From DATEAV01 sp964575425 (GTDB lineage: Bacteria; Chloroflexota; Anaerolineae; Anaerolineales; E44-bin32): 64,000 nucleotides of DNA. Both the position numbers and the translations under genes were made by a program. Positions 7,249 to 16,530 of this stretch are shown one piece after another; the stretch's first letter is position 1; every line of letters begins with the position of its first letter. The stretch lies in NCBI GenBank assembly GCA_964575425.1, contig CAZNRD010000001.1, positions 62,001 through 126,000 on the forward strand, given 5' to 3'. The notes under the pieces were generated by a model. That model did not search any database and had not been told where the DNA came from. It saw only the letters and a list, made by a program, of their open reading frames with translations.

Positions 7249-9882
7249 TCAGCGTGAGACGGCCAGCTTGAGGACCCGTCCCGCCGAATCCAGGGTCAGG
7301 CGGGCAAGATGTGCGTGTTGACGTGGCCCTTCCTGGATTGATTTGGCAAGGGTGACGACAAGGGTGTGGCCGGCGGGGTGGCGCGGCACACTATGCCTTG
7401 GCTCATGGGTGGTTGAGGGAAGGCCAGGGACTTCGGAGGTGCAGTGGTGGCTGCGGACGCGGCACGTGGCGTCGGACATGCCGGGCAGGTAACGGGCCAC
7501 GAGGGACTTGACCTTCTGGAGAGTGGCGGGGTCGAGGTCGTCGGGAGAGAGGCAGGGCCCGCCAGAAGCACAGCTGGTCTTGACCTCGAGGCGGCGGACG
7601 GCGCGCCGGATAAGTGACTTGTCGAGGCGCGCCTTGGGCGTGGGGTCGGACAGGTAGAGCGGGTCACCGTAGAGCACAAAGGAGATGAGGGTCTTCTGAT
7701 CCTCACCGTCGAGGAAGCCTTGGCGGCGAAGCATCTCAGCGGCCAGGCTGAGTTTGGCGCGGCGGAGCGCTTCCCCGGCTGGGCAGCCGCGAGTGAGGTT
7801 GTCCCAGAAGAGGCGGCCGAGGAGGTCAGCGCCGATGAGGGGAGGCGTAACCGAGCCGTAGGAAATCTTGGTGGAGCCGACGACTGCGCGGCTGCCGGAG
7901 GCGAGGAATCTCAGACACAGGGCAGTCTCGGCGGTCTTGCCTGCGATGTTGGCGCCGTAGCAGGCCTCCGTGTAGACGACGCGCGGCGCGCGGCCACTAT
8001 TGGCGATGTCCTCGGGGCGCAGCGCGACCGGGTAGTCGACGGTGGCGGCCGTATCCTCAAGCGGGTCGCGCTGGCCGAACCATTCGGGGGCATCTTCGAG
8101 ACCGTGGAGGTTGAAGTAGGACATGCGCAGGGGCCGCGTCGCGTAGGGTGGGAGTGTGCGGGCCTCGACAGGGGGCGAGGTAAGCATGGCGGCAGGGTCG
8201 CCGATGGCGCGAAAGACGGCCAAGGAGGCCTTGCGCCAGATGCTGGCGCTGTAGCCGAGGGCGAGAAAACGGCGCCCGATGAAGCCGCCCAGGCGACAGG
8301 CGAGCCAGATGCGCAGGCGCTCGAGCGGGCTGATGGGCTGGACGCGACTCCGGTGATCATCGACGGCTGCCCGAAGCAACTGGATGAGCAGCTCAGGGTT
8401 GTCGTTCGACGGGAGACGGCCGACGGGCCACTCGGGCGCGAAGTAGTTCTCGTCGGTGGTGGCGTAGGGGTTGTCCGACGGGACGACTTCGTCATCATCA
8501 TCGGTGGGGTTGGGCAAGGTGTGGAAGGGGACAATGCGGTCCCCGCCGATCAGGAGCAGGGCGCCGATCATCTCCCCGCGGCGGGCCAGTGCCCGGTCGA
8601 TGTCCGTGAGGCGCAGCTTGAGCTGCCAGGCATTCTGAGGCTCCGCGGGCGGCAGGCCGAACGGCTTGAGGGTCTGCGGATCATCGAGATACAGACGATA
8701 GGCGGCCCAGCCGCGTTGCCTTCGCACGGCCTCGACCAGGGCCATTACGGCGTCGTCGATGCGGCGGAATGCAGGTTCGCCGAACTCCTGCGCCAAGCGC
8801 GTGCGGCAGGAGGCGACGATGTAGGCCGGGATGCGGCGATCGACGTCCTCGCCCTTGGGTCGAGACTTGAGGCGGGCGGCAACCTGGTCGATCTCGATTT
8901 GCACCTCACGCAGAGTGTCTGCGTCGGGACCTGTATCGGTGTGCGAGGTGCTGTCCGTCGTATTCGGCCCACGGAAGGCTTCCCAGGGCTCCGGCTGAGG
9001 GAGCGGTTGCGGAGCGGGCTCGGTGGTCTCGGGCTGTGTGCCGAGGACGTCCGCCGGCGGGGGAGCCTCGCTGCTGGATCGAGCCGTCGGCGGAATGGCG
9101 GAGCCGCAGGGAAGGCGATTGTCGCCGAGGACGGCGGCGATGTCCGCAGGGACCTGCAATTCCAGGCTAGCGGAGAGCGCCTGGGGCCAAAGAGACCGGT
9201 ATGGGTGGTCGGGGGCGAGGTATCGGGTGGCAATGCGGTGCAGGGGATCGTCGGCAGCCGCCCCGTGGAGATGGTCGACGCCACGAGCTGTTTGACCTTG
9301 TGTGAGGAGGTCATCCGCCAGGATCAGACGGAAGGCGACGCACTCCGGCCAGCGGTCATGGCCTATGCGTGCGAGTGCAACGGCGGAAGCCTTCTCACCG
9401 CTGGCGAGCCGGGCGCGCATCGCGAGGAGCACAGGAAGAGGGAGGTCGGGATCGGCGGCGAGCGCGTGCTGCGCGTGGGCGCAGGCGGTCGAGGCGTCTC
9501 CGGCTGTCAGGGAGCGGACGGCCTGACCGAGCGCCACGGCCCAGGAAGGAGCGCGGGAGGCCGTCACAGTCTCACCGCGGAGGGCGCTGGCACACGCAGT
9601 GTACACCTGGGCATGCACTGGGTCTCCCGCTGCCCTCAGCGCAGCTGCAAGAAGGTCGTAGGCCTCAACGAACTCAGGGTCGGCAGTGAGCAGAGCAGCA
9701 AGCCGGGCGCTTGCCGGCCGATTGAGGCCGACTTCGACTTCGGCCTGAGCCAGGAGCAGTTGAATGTCATGGTCGCCTGGCCAGAGCGCGAGCCACTCCG
9801 CCGCGAGCTTGCGCGCGAAGTCGTGACGTCCAGCGATGCGAGCAGCCTGGATGAGGTCGAGGATCTCCTGCCGTTCGGTCAT
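7249..9882 (-). CDS. TPR-linked gingipain/caspase-like cysteine protease (C25-type, clan CD)
   Basis: A cytoplasmic-looking protein of 877 aa. Residues 1 to about 230 form TPR-like helical pairs. A proline-rich linker follows (about 265-320), then a helical region, and then a clan CD protease-like domain. The latter shows GALLLIGGDRIVPF, the C25-type motif WPVGRLP, a His in YFNLHGLED (His593) and a Cys in VVYTEACYGANIAG (Cys641); the 48-residue spacing and flanking residues fit a His-Cys dyad. No signal peptide is present, unlike secreted gingipains. The last 120 residues are unassigned. It overlaps the stop of the giant TPR gene by four bases, so the two are probably made together. I infer a regulated protease with the TPR protein as sensor, scaffold or substrate. 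Confidence 0.75.
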   Translation of the reverse strand: MTERQEILDLIQAARIAGRHDFARKLAAEWLALWPGDHDIQLLLAQAEVEVGLNRPASARLAALLTADPEFVEAYDLLAAALRAAGDPVHAQVYTACASALRGETVTASRAPSWAVALGQAVRSLTAGDASTACAHAQHALAADPDLPLPVLLAMRARLASGEKASAVALARIGHDRWPECVAFRLILADDLLTQGQTARGVDHLHGAAADDPLHRIATRYLAPDHPYRSLWPQALSASLELQVPADIAAVLGDNRLPCGSAIPPTARSSSEAPPPADVLGTQPETTEPAPQPLPQPEPWEAFRGPNTTDSTSHTDTGPDADTLREVQIEIDQVAARLKSRPKGEDVDRRIPAYIVASCRTRLAQEFGEPAFRRIDDAVMALVEAVRRQRGWAAYRLYLDDPQTLKPFGLPPAEPQNAWQLKLRLTDIDRALARRGEMIGALLLIGGDRIVPFHTLPNPTDDDDEVVPSDNPYATTDENYFAPEWPVGRLPSNDNPELLIQLLRAAVDDHRSRVQPISPLERLRIWLACRLGGFIGRRFLALGYSASIWRKASLAVFRAIGDPAAMLTSPPVEARTLPPYATRPLRMSYFNLHGLEDAPEWFGQRDPLEDTAATVDYPVALRPEDIANSGRAPRVVYTEACYGANIAGKTAETALCLRFLASGSRAVVGSTKISYGSVTPPLIGADLLGRLFWDNLTRGCPAGEALRRAKLSLAAEMLRRQGFLDGEDQKTLISFVLYGDPLYLSDPTPKARLDKSLIRRAVRRLEVKTSCASGGPCLSPDDLDPATLQKVKSLVARYLPGMSDATCRVRSHHCTSEVPGLPSTTHEPRHSVPRHPAGHTLVVTLAKSIQEGPRQHAHLARLTLDSAGRVLKLAVSR

Positions 9883-12800
9883 GGGGTCACCGCCGAATGT
9901 GCCAGCGCGCCGTGGACCAGCTCGAGGGCGTTGACGGCAGCCAGCTGGTGGAATGCCTCGGAGTCCTTTGGGTTCAGTTCCACAGCCTTCTTGAACATCC
10001 TGCCGGCCTGCGCGTATGCCTTCAGTTGCTTGTACATGAGGCCTGCCAGGAAATGAGCCTTTCCCGATGAGGGATCAAGGGTGATGGCACGCTGGAAGGA
10101 TTCGAGGGCCTGATTCATCTCGCGGCGAGCCGCATAGGTCGATCCGAGCTCCGTCCACACAGCGGCGTCGGCCGGTTGGAGGGCCTGGGCCTCCTTGATT
10201 TCCTTGAGGGCGCGATCCAGCTGGCCGGCCTCGCGGCAGAGCCGTGAGAGCAGCAAGCGATGGGCTAGGCTGCGCGGCGCGAGGCGAACGGCGCGGCTTG
10301 CGGCCTGAAGGGCCTCGTCGCTGTGGCGTGCAGCCGCGCACGCCTCGGCGAGCGCTGCCCAGGCAACATCCGAATCGGGTTGGGTGTCGATCAGGTGTTT
10401 GACCTCGAGGGCCGCCTCGCCCGCGCGCCCCATCTGGACCAACAGGCGAGCGCGCGCCAGGGTGATGGGGAAGCGGTTCCCGTGGGCGAGGGCCTGATCG
10501 TAGGCCTGTAGCGCTTTCTCGGCCTTGCCCAGCCGGGCGAGCACCTCGCCCAGCCCGAGCAGAACATCAGGGTCGGCGGGAGCAAGTCGTGCGGCGGCCT
10601 GAGCGCGGTCGACGGCCAGCCGGGCCTTGCCGAGGGCGGCGGCAGCGCGGGCTGCGCCGATCAGGCAGCGCGCATCCGAGGGCGAGAGGGTGCAGGCACG
10701 GTCGAACCATGCCTCTGCCGATTCAGCGTCGCCGAGGGCAAGTGCAAGTTCCCCCGCTTCCTTCCACACCACGTCATCGGTAGGAAAGGCAGGAAGGGCC
10801 CGGGCATAGGCAGCTTTGGCCTCGCTCAGCTGTCCATCAAGCCGCAGCGCTCGTCCGAGGGACAGGGCGATTGAGGCGTTGTCGGGGGCCAGTTCGGCAG
10901 CCTGCTGCAAGTGAGGCAGAGCCGTGGGGAGGTCATCGGCGGCGAGATACAGCGTTGCCAGTCGGTGATGCCACAGCGGCTCATTCGGCCAGGCCGCAAC
11001 GGCAGCGTTATAGGCCTGGATGGCCCGGACGATATCGGCCTCGGCCTGCAGGGTTCGTCCTATCAGGAAGGACGAAACGGGTTGAATGAGGGCATCGAGG
11101 GCAGCCTGCTCGAAGGCGGCCCGAGCCTGGGTTCCATCCGAGAGGGCTTCGTGGGCCACACCGAGTGCGAGGTGAGTCCAGGCGGCTTCTGGGCCGAGGG
11201 AGGCCGTTCCCTGAAGAGACCGGATTGCCTCGGCGGGCTTGCCCAGGCGCAGGTGGTGGACGATAAGGGCCAGTGCTGGCGCATCGGAGGGGATCCCGTT
11301 GCCCGATGCGGTGAAGCACAGGAGGCGTGTCCGCAGTTCATGGAGCCTGCCTGTGTGGGCGTTGTGAGCAGCGACCTGATCGAGGAGCGGCCCGATCTTG
11401 GCCGTGTCGATCTCGAGATGCGGCATGTGCTCAAGGGCTTCTGCGCTCCGCAGGAGCCAACCGACTTCCAGGCAGTGGAGCATGGCGGTGGTGAGGTGCA
11501 GCAGAGATTCCGTCTTGTCGCTGGGGCCCGCAGCATCTACCGCAACGTGGGAGAAGCGAATCGCGTCCGACCACTGGCCGAGGCGGAGTGCGGCCCGGGC
11601 GGCCCACATGGCGTCGGATGCAGTCGACACGGGAAGTGCGCAGGCTGTGCGGAACGCCTCAAGCGCGGGGGCGATGCCGAGGGACGAGGCGCGGGCCAGA
11701 GCAAGGATCGCTGCCCCGCGCGCAGTGAGGGCGGTCCGGCGAGCGAGGGCTTCGAGTTCACGGCGGCACTCCGTGACACGGTCGAGGCGAAGCAGGCATT
11801 CAGCCAGCAGGATTGTTGCGTCGTATCGGTTAGGCTCGACGGCTCGTGCCTGCTCGAGCCAGCTCAGCGCGTCGCCCAGCGCGCCCTGGTCCACGGCAGT
11901 GGATGCAGCCTCAATCGCCAGGTCGATGTCATCCGGGGCAGACTGCATGGCCAGGGCGTAGTGCTTGAGGCTGGCGGCGAGGTCGCCGTTCTCGCGCTGA
12001 ACGCGGGCAAGGCGGGCCTGGATTTCAGCATTCTGCGGACAGAGTGCAACGGCGCGCTGCAGGAAGCCAATCGCGGCAGCGCGCTTGCCGAGCCTCGACG
12101 AGGCCTCGGCCGCGTGGGTCATGATCGTGACGTCCTCGGGCAGGACATCGGCGAGGGCCGACCAGGCGCGGTGGGCAGTCGCGGCGTCGGCTTGCGCCTC
12201 TGAGATCAGTGCCAGGTGGCGGAGGAGAGAGGCATCTCCTGGCGCCCGACTGAGGGCGTGCTCAAGCGCAGTCTGGGCCGTTCGCTGCCATCCGAACTCA
12301 GCGAGGATGTTGGCGGTGGCAATGATCTTGGACGACATGCCACGGCCGGCCAGGAGAGCGCGCGCCAGGGCCGACCGTGCCAGGCCGATTTCGCCGGCGC
12401 TGTGAGCGGCCTTGGCGTACTCCAACCAGGTGTCGACCGCATGAGGGTCGATGTGGGCAAGAGTCCGATAGGCCTGAAGAGCCTCGGGCCAAAGGCCCAG
12501 GGACACAGCAGCGCGAGCAAGGCCGCGGAGGGCAACGGGCGAATCGGGATGGGCGGCAAGGGCCTGGCGAGCGACCTCAAGCGCGTGCTGACAGCGGCCG
12601 GCGGCTTGATACGCCTGGCTGAGCGAGGTAAGAAAGGCCATCGAATCCGGGAAACGCTGGCGTCCTTCTTCGAGCACGCGCAGTGCAAGGCGGTTGTTGC
12701 CAGCGGCTATGGCGGACCGACCCAGGGCGAGGAGCACCTCTTGCTGGAACGAGGGATCCGCGTGCGATGCCAGCTCCGCGGCGCGCGAATGGCATCGGAG

Positions 12801-14960
12801 AGCGGCTTCAGTCTCATTGGCGAGACTGTGCAGTTCGGCAAGCCAGTAGTGAACCTGCGGGTCTGCGGGATTTGCCTGTAAGGCCCTCTGCAGGTGGGTC
12901 TTGGCGCGTGCCAGGAGATCCGGCATGAGATCCTCCGAGGCGGCGCGCGTGCAGACACGGCCGGCAAGAAGATGCGCGTCGAAATTGGCGTCGCTGGGAA
13001 GATCGGCCAGGAGGTGAGATGCTTGAGCTACATCGCCGACCACTTCGCAGCAGAGCGCCAGACCCAGGCGGGCGCGAAGGCTTCCGGGCTTCCGGGCCAG
13101 TGCCTCCGAGAGAACGGACATCGCCTCCCGCACACGACCGAGAAGGCGCAGCAAGTCCCCCCGCTCGACGGCCCATTCCGCCTCGGAGGCATCGAGGCGC
13201 AAGGCGATTTCGATGGCCTCCAGCGCCCGGCTGAGCCGACCCTGCGACTTGTGCCACGATGCAAGGGCCGCGTAGAGCGGCCCGCAGTGTGGCGCGAGCT
13301 GGACGGCTGATTGCAGAATACTGGCGGCGGTTTCGTGGTCGTCCTGCAACTCGTGCAAGCGAGCCAGGGCGATCCAGGGTTCGGGATCTTGGGGAGCAAG
13401 GGCGGACGCCTGCTCGAGATGCGTGCGTGCCTCCTCGACACGGCCCTTAAGGCGGAGGACCTCTGCCAGCACGACATGAGCACCTGGCGGCGGGGCTTCG
13501 CGATCGAAGACGCGTGTGACTGCGTGCGTCGCTGTGTCGAGATCGGCAGCCTCCAGGGCGCAGCGCGCGAGGTCAAGGTCGTGCGTCGCATCATGGGAAG
13601 CCAGTAGCTGCCAGTGCGGAAGGGCTTGCCCAGGTCGACCGGCGGACTGCAGGGCCGAGGCGAAAGTACGGCGCGCCTCTGGCAGGTCTGGGCCGAGCGC
13701 GAGCGCCAGGGACGCCTCGGAGACTGCCGCGTCGCCGTGGCCTGCGGCCAGTAGGAGGTGAGCGTGCTGCAAGCGGACGTGCCCGTCGAGCGGAAAGCGG
13801 GCGATGAGAGCTGTTGAAACATGGAGGGCGAGGTCGATGCGACCGAGGGATCGGAGCGCCGCTTCCAGCCGCTCGAGCCACGCCGCGGGAAGAGAGGCCA
13901 TGGGTGATTGGGCTGCCGCGATGAGGTGGGCGGACGCCAGGGATGGATCCCCGAGTTCGATCATCGCCAGCCCGAGGGCGATGCGTTCTTCGGTGGACGA
14001 CGGCTCGGCCGGAAGCAGGGCGACGGCTTCCTCCGGTCGTTTCCTGTCGATGAGAGAGCATGCGACGGCAGCGCGGCGCGCGGGTGTGCCGGCAATCTGC
14101 AGGGCCTGCTGCCTCGCGGAGAGAGCCGTCACCGGATCGGATTCCTGTTCCGCCAACGTAGCCAGTTCGTCGGCGATGGAGGCGGCGAGGGCCTGTGCTT
14201 CATTCCACCCTTGCTGCAAAGCCTGACGCGCCAACGCGTGCTCGCGCCGCGCTCGATGGCAGACGGCGGAGTGAAGGAGTGCAGTCGGTTCGGGCGCTGC
14301 TGATGTGCGGATTCGCTTGACAGCGGAATGAGAAACGCTGTCGCTCAGGACCCGCACCCACGCGGCCTCACCCAGCTTGACGAGGCGGGACAACAGCGCC
14401 GCATCGACCGTGGCCGCAGTCTGCAGGGTGTGGGCGGCTCCTTCATCTGGCAAGTTGGCGAGCAATGCGTTAGCGGCAAGCGAGAGGCCATTGTCGTCCG
14501 GGATGAGCGCCTGCAGGGTGGCACCTGGCTCGGGCAGGTGGGGCCAGGCGCAAGCAAGGGCGGAGCGCCAGTCATCCGGCTCTGCCAGGATCATTTCAGC
14601 GGAGGCGGGGCCGTCGCTTTCGGACGCGCGCAGCAGCTCGAGAGCCTTCGCCCCCAACGTCTGCAGGCCAGTGGGCGCTGCCGAAGTCGCTGGTTCGCCG
14701 GGCGTCGTCGTTGCAGGGACGCGAGTGCTGATGCACAGGGAAGGCAGACCCAGGGCATGGGCGGCGACCGTCCCCGGTAGGAGCGATCGCAGATCGTGTT
14801 CCGCAGCCAGTGAGGCGACGAGGCCTGGCTGGTGGAGTCCTTCCCAGACCTCAGGGACGCGCAGCAGGCGGCGCACGAGCGCTGTGACGTCGGGTGGAGA
14901 GACTTGCTCTGCCAAGTCGCGCAGGAGCTGGTCGTCCGTGAGCATGATGGTCCCCGGCAT
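9879..14960 (-). CDS. Giant tetratricopeptide-repeat protein (about 1,690 aa)
   Basis: After about 100 non-repeat residues (LTDDQLLRDLAEQVSPPDV...), nearly the whole protein is TPR units of 34 residues, recognisable by W/L-G/A-Y/A-A/P spacing, e.g. PEPWIALARLHELQDDHE and DPDVLLGLGEVLARLGK. A rough count gives some 35-40 repeats. No signal peptide, membrane helix or catalytic motif is visible, so it is probably a superhelical scaffold for protein binding. I chose ATG 14958-14960 because it overlaps the stop of the membrane-protein gene (TGATG); 14945 and an upstream in-frame start at 14996 are alternatives. It forms one transcription unit with the membrane protein before it and the protease after it. 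Confidence 0.85.
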   Translation of the reverse strand: MPGTIMLTDDQLLRDLAEQVSPPDVTALVRRLLRVPEVWEGLHQPGLVASLAAEHDLRSLLPGTVAAHALGLPSLCISTRVPATTTPGEPATSAAPTGLQTLGAKALELLRASESDGPASAEMILAEPDDWRSALACAWPHLPEPGATLQALIPDDNGLSLAANALLANLPDEGAAHTLQTAATVDAALLSRLVKLGEAAWVRVLSDSVSHSAVKRIRTSAAPEPTALLHSAVCHRARREHALARQALQQGWNEAQALAASIADELATLAEQESDPVTALSARQQALQIAGTPARRAAVACSLIDRKRPEEAVALLPAEPSSTEERIALGLAMIELGDPSLASAHLIAAAQSPMASLPAAWLERLEAALRSLGRIDLALHVSTALIARFPLDGHVRLQHAHLLLAAGHGDAAVSEASLALALGPDLPEARRTFASALQSAGRPGQALPHWQLLASHDATHDLDLARCALEAADLDTATHAVTRVFDREAPPPGAHVVLAEVLRLKGRVEEARTHLEQASALAPQDPEPWIALARLHELQDDHETAASILQSAVQLAPHCGPLYAALASWHKSQGRLSRALEAIEIALRLDASEAEWAVERGDLLRLLGRVREAMSVLSEALARKPGSLRARLGLALCCEVVGDVAQASHLLADLPSDANFDAHLLAGRVCTRAASEDLMPDLLARAKTHLQRALQANPADPQVHYWLAELHSLANETEAALRCHSRAAELASHADPSFQQEVLLALGRSAIAAGNNRLALRVLEEGRQRFPDSMAFLTSLSQAYQAAGRCQHALEVARQALAAHPDSPVALRGLARAAVSLGLWPEALQAYRTLAHIDPHAVDTWLEYAKAAHSAGEIGLARSALARALLAGRGMSSKIIATANILAEFGWQRTAQTALEHALSRAPGDASLLRHLALISEAQADAATAHRAWSALADVLPEDVTIMTHAAEASSRLGKRAAAIGFLQRAVALCPQNAEIQARLARVQRENGDLAASLKHYALAMQSAPDDIDLAIEAASTAVDQGALGDALSWLEQARAVEPNRYDATILLAECLLRLDRVTECRRELEALARRTALTARGAAILALARASSLGIAPALEAFRTACALPVSTASDAMWAARAALRLGQWSDAIRFSHVAVDAAGPSDKTESLLHLTTAMLHCLEVGWLLRSAEALEHMPHLEIDTAKIGPLLDQVAAHNAHTGRLHELRTRLLCFTASGNGIPSDAPALALIVHHLRLGKPAEAIRSLQGTASLGPEAAWTHLALGVAHEALSDGTQARAAFEQAALDALIQPVSSFLIGRTLQAEADIVRAIQAYNAAVAAWPNEPLWHHRLATLYLAADDLPTALPHLQQAAELAPDNASIALSLGRALRLDGQLSEAKAAYARALPAFPTDDVVWKEAGELALALGDAESAEAWFDRACTLSPSDARCLIGAARAAAALGKARLAVDRAQAAARLAPADPDVLLGLGEVLARLGKAEKALQAYDQALAHGNRFPITLARARLLVQMGRAGEAALEVKHLIDTQPDSDVAWAALAEACAAARHSDEALQAASRAVRLAPRSLAHRLLLSRLCREAGQLDRALKEIKEAQALQPADAAVWTELGSTYAARREMNQALESFQRAITLDPSSGKAHFLAGLMYKQLKAYAQAGRMFKKAVELNPKDSEAFHQLAAVNALELVHGALAHSAVTP

Positions 14961-15295
14961 CAGGCAGCCGGCCATTGGATCTGCATCAGGATCCAATACG
15001 AGGCGGCGAGCATGGCCATGCCCAACAGGATGAGAAACACGGCGATGCCGCTCGACGTTCGCACCAGTTGGTTGATGGCATCGACCAGCTGCGAAGCGCT
15101 GCTTACCAGACCGCTGACCTCATGGGAGATGCCCTTCTGGGCCAGGCGCGCCGTCTGAGCTGCGAGCGTGCGGACTTCCCGGGAGTAGCCGCGTGTGAGC
15201 AGGATGACGATGCCGAGGAGGACGCAGAGCAAGCCAAGGATGAAAGCGACAGCGGCGATCACGAGCTGGATATCACGCAGGGTGAGGGGAAGCAT
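14960..15295 (-). CDS. Small two-helix membrane protein (111 aa), first gene of the TPR-protease operon
   Basis: Unrecognised family. There are two strongly hydrophobic segments, at about residues 9-33 and 83-106, joined by about 50 polar, probably coiled-coil residues (REVRTLAAQTARLAQKGISH...). If both helices span the membrane, the loop faces one side and resembles a short signalling linker. A strong Shine-Dalgarno (GGAGG) lies six bases before the ATG, and the -24/-12 promoter at 15331-15346 places +1 about 25 nt upstream. It may anchor or signal to the TPR protein; that is inference from coupling only. Confidence 0.75.
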   Translation of the reverse strand: MLPLTLRDIQLVIAAVAFILGLLCVLLGIVILLTRGYSREVRTLAAQTARLAQKGISHEVSGLVSSASQLVDAINQLVRTSSGIAVFLILLGMAMLAASYWILMQIQWPAA

Positions 15296-15330
15296 TTCGG
15301 CCTCCAGGTGTCGGGTCTGGAGGCCGATGG

Positions 15331-15346
15331 TGCAAGGTCCGTGCCA
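15331..15346 (-). promoter_or_regulatory. Sigma-54 (-24/-12) promoter of the TPR-protease operon
   Basis: On the minus strand the site reads TGGCACGGACCTTGCA, an exact match to TGGCACG-N4-TTGCW. It sits in the 59-bp gap between the activator stop and the membrane-protein start. The expected +1 is near 15320, followed by a Shine-Dalgarno and ATG. This is the best sigma-54 promoter in the window. Confidence 0.88.
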
Positions 15347-15354
15347 GGGCGGGG

Positions 15355-16530
15355 TCAGGGTGCGAGGGCTTGGTACTCTGGGGGCAGGTGGCCGATATCG
15401 ACGACCTCGTCGTCGCAGAAGAGCATCACTCGCTCGATCAGGTGGCGCAGCTCACGGATGTTGCCGGGCCAGCGGGCGGCTTTGAGGGCGGCGATGGCGC
15501 GCGGCGTGATGCCCCTGATGCTGTTGCCGGTGGCAAGATTGATCTGGCGGATGAACGTGCCGACAAGGGCCGGGAGGTCGACGATGCGCTCTCGCAGCGG
15601 CGGCAGGTGGAGGTCGACCACCTTCAGGCGGTAGTAGAGGTCCTCGCGAAAGGTGCCGGCCTGGAGCATGGAGGGGAGGTCGCGATTGGAGGCGGCGATG
15701 ATCTGGATGTTGACGGCGATTTCCGTGACGCCGCCGACGCGTCGGAAGCGGTGCTCGTCCAGGACGCGCAGCAGTTTTGCCTGCATGTCTGGCTTGGTAG
15801 AGGCGATCTCATCGAGGAACAGGATGCCGCCATCGGCGACCTCGAGCAGTCCGGGCTTGCGCTTCGTGGCGCCGGTGAAGGCGCCGGCCTCGTGGCCAAA
15901 CAGTTCGGACTCAATCATCGTGTCAGGCAGGGCGGCGCAGTTGACGGGAATGAAGGGCTTGTCGGCGCGAGGCCCGCTGGCGCGGATGTGCTGTGCCAGG
16001 ACTTCCTTGCCGGTGCCCGTCTCGCCGGTGATAAGGACCGAGACCGAGGCGGCTGCTGCGCGCTCGGCCGCGCGGGCAACCTTCTGCATTTGCGGCGTCT
16101 CGCCGATGACCCAGTCGACGGCCCCGCGAGTTGAGCGGCGCAGCAGGGCCAGCTCGCGGCGCAGGGAAACGACCTCGCGGGAGCGGTCGACGGCCTGGAG
16201 GAGGCGCTCGAGATCGAGGGGTTTCTGGAGGAAGTCCTGCGCGCCTTTCTTCATGGCCTCGACGGCGATCTCGATCTCGCCGAACGCGGTTATCAGGATC
16301 ACGGGCGGGCTGGGATTCTCGCGGGCCAGACGATCGAGGAGCATGAGACCTGAGCCGTCGGGCAGGAAGATGTCGAGCAGGATAATGTCGGGGGCACCGG
16401 TGTCGACGGCCTGCTGGGCCTCGGCCAGGCTGCCTGCCTGTAGGGCCTCATAGCCTGCATCGGTCAGCGCGGCGCAGACGAACTGCCGCGCGGTCTCTTC
16501 GTCATCGACCACAAGCACGGTGGCGGTCAT
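15355..16530 (-). CDS. NtrC-family sigma-54 activator without DNA-binding domain
   Basis: A response regulator of 391 aa. The receiver domain (about 1-120) has the acidic pair DDEE and phospho-acceptor Asp53 in ILLDIFLPDG. The AAA+ domain (about 142-385) has Walker A GETGTGKE (169-176), the sigma-54 contact loop GAFTGA (216-221), and a Walker B followed by FLDEIAS. The protein stops at PPEYQALAP, just after the AAA+ domain. The Fis-type helix-turn-helix found in most 450-480-residue family members is missing. Such activators can work from solution without enhancers. Its ATG overlaps the kinase stop by four bases, so the kinase is the likely partner. Confidence 0.93.
   Translation of the reverse strand: MTATVLVVDDEETARQFVCAALTDAGYEALQAGSLAEAQQAVDTGAPDIILLDIFLPDGSGLMLLDRLARENPSPPVILITAFGEIEIAVEAMKKGAQDFLQKPLDLERLLQAVDRSREVVSLRRELALLRRSTRGAVDWVIGETPQMQKVARAAERAAAASVSVLITGETGTGKEVLAQHIRASGPRADKPFIPVNCAALPDTMIESELFGHEAGAFTGATKRKPGLLEVADGGILFLDEIASTKPDMQAKLLRVLDEHRFRRVGGVTEIAVNIQIIAASNRDLPSMLQAGTFREDLYYRLKVVDLHLPPLRERIVDLPALVGTFIRQINLATGNSIRGITPRAIAALKAARWPGNIRELRHLIERVMLFCDDEVVDIGHLPPEYQALAP

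Noticed and set aside
7720..10056. Long plus-strand open frame (778 codons) opposite the protease gene
   Set aside because: It is antisense to the TPR and protease genes, has no recognisable domain and is rich in Gly, Arg, Ala and Val. In DNA of this composition long antisense frames are expected.
14961..14996. Upstream start of the giant TPR gene
   Set aside because: It would overlap the end of the membrane-protein gene by 37 bases. The TGATG start at 14960 is more economical and the added residues have no TPR or other pattern.
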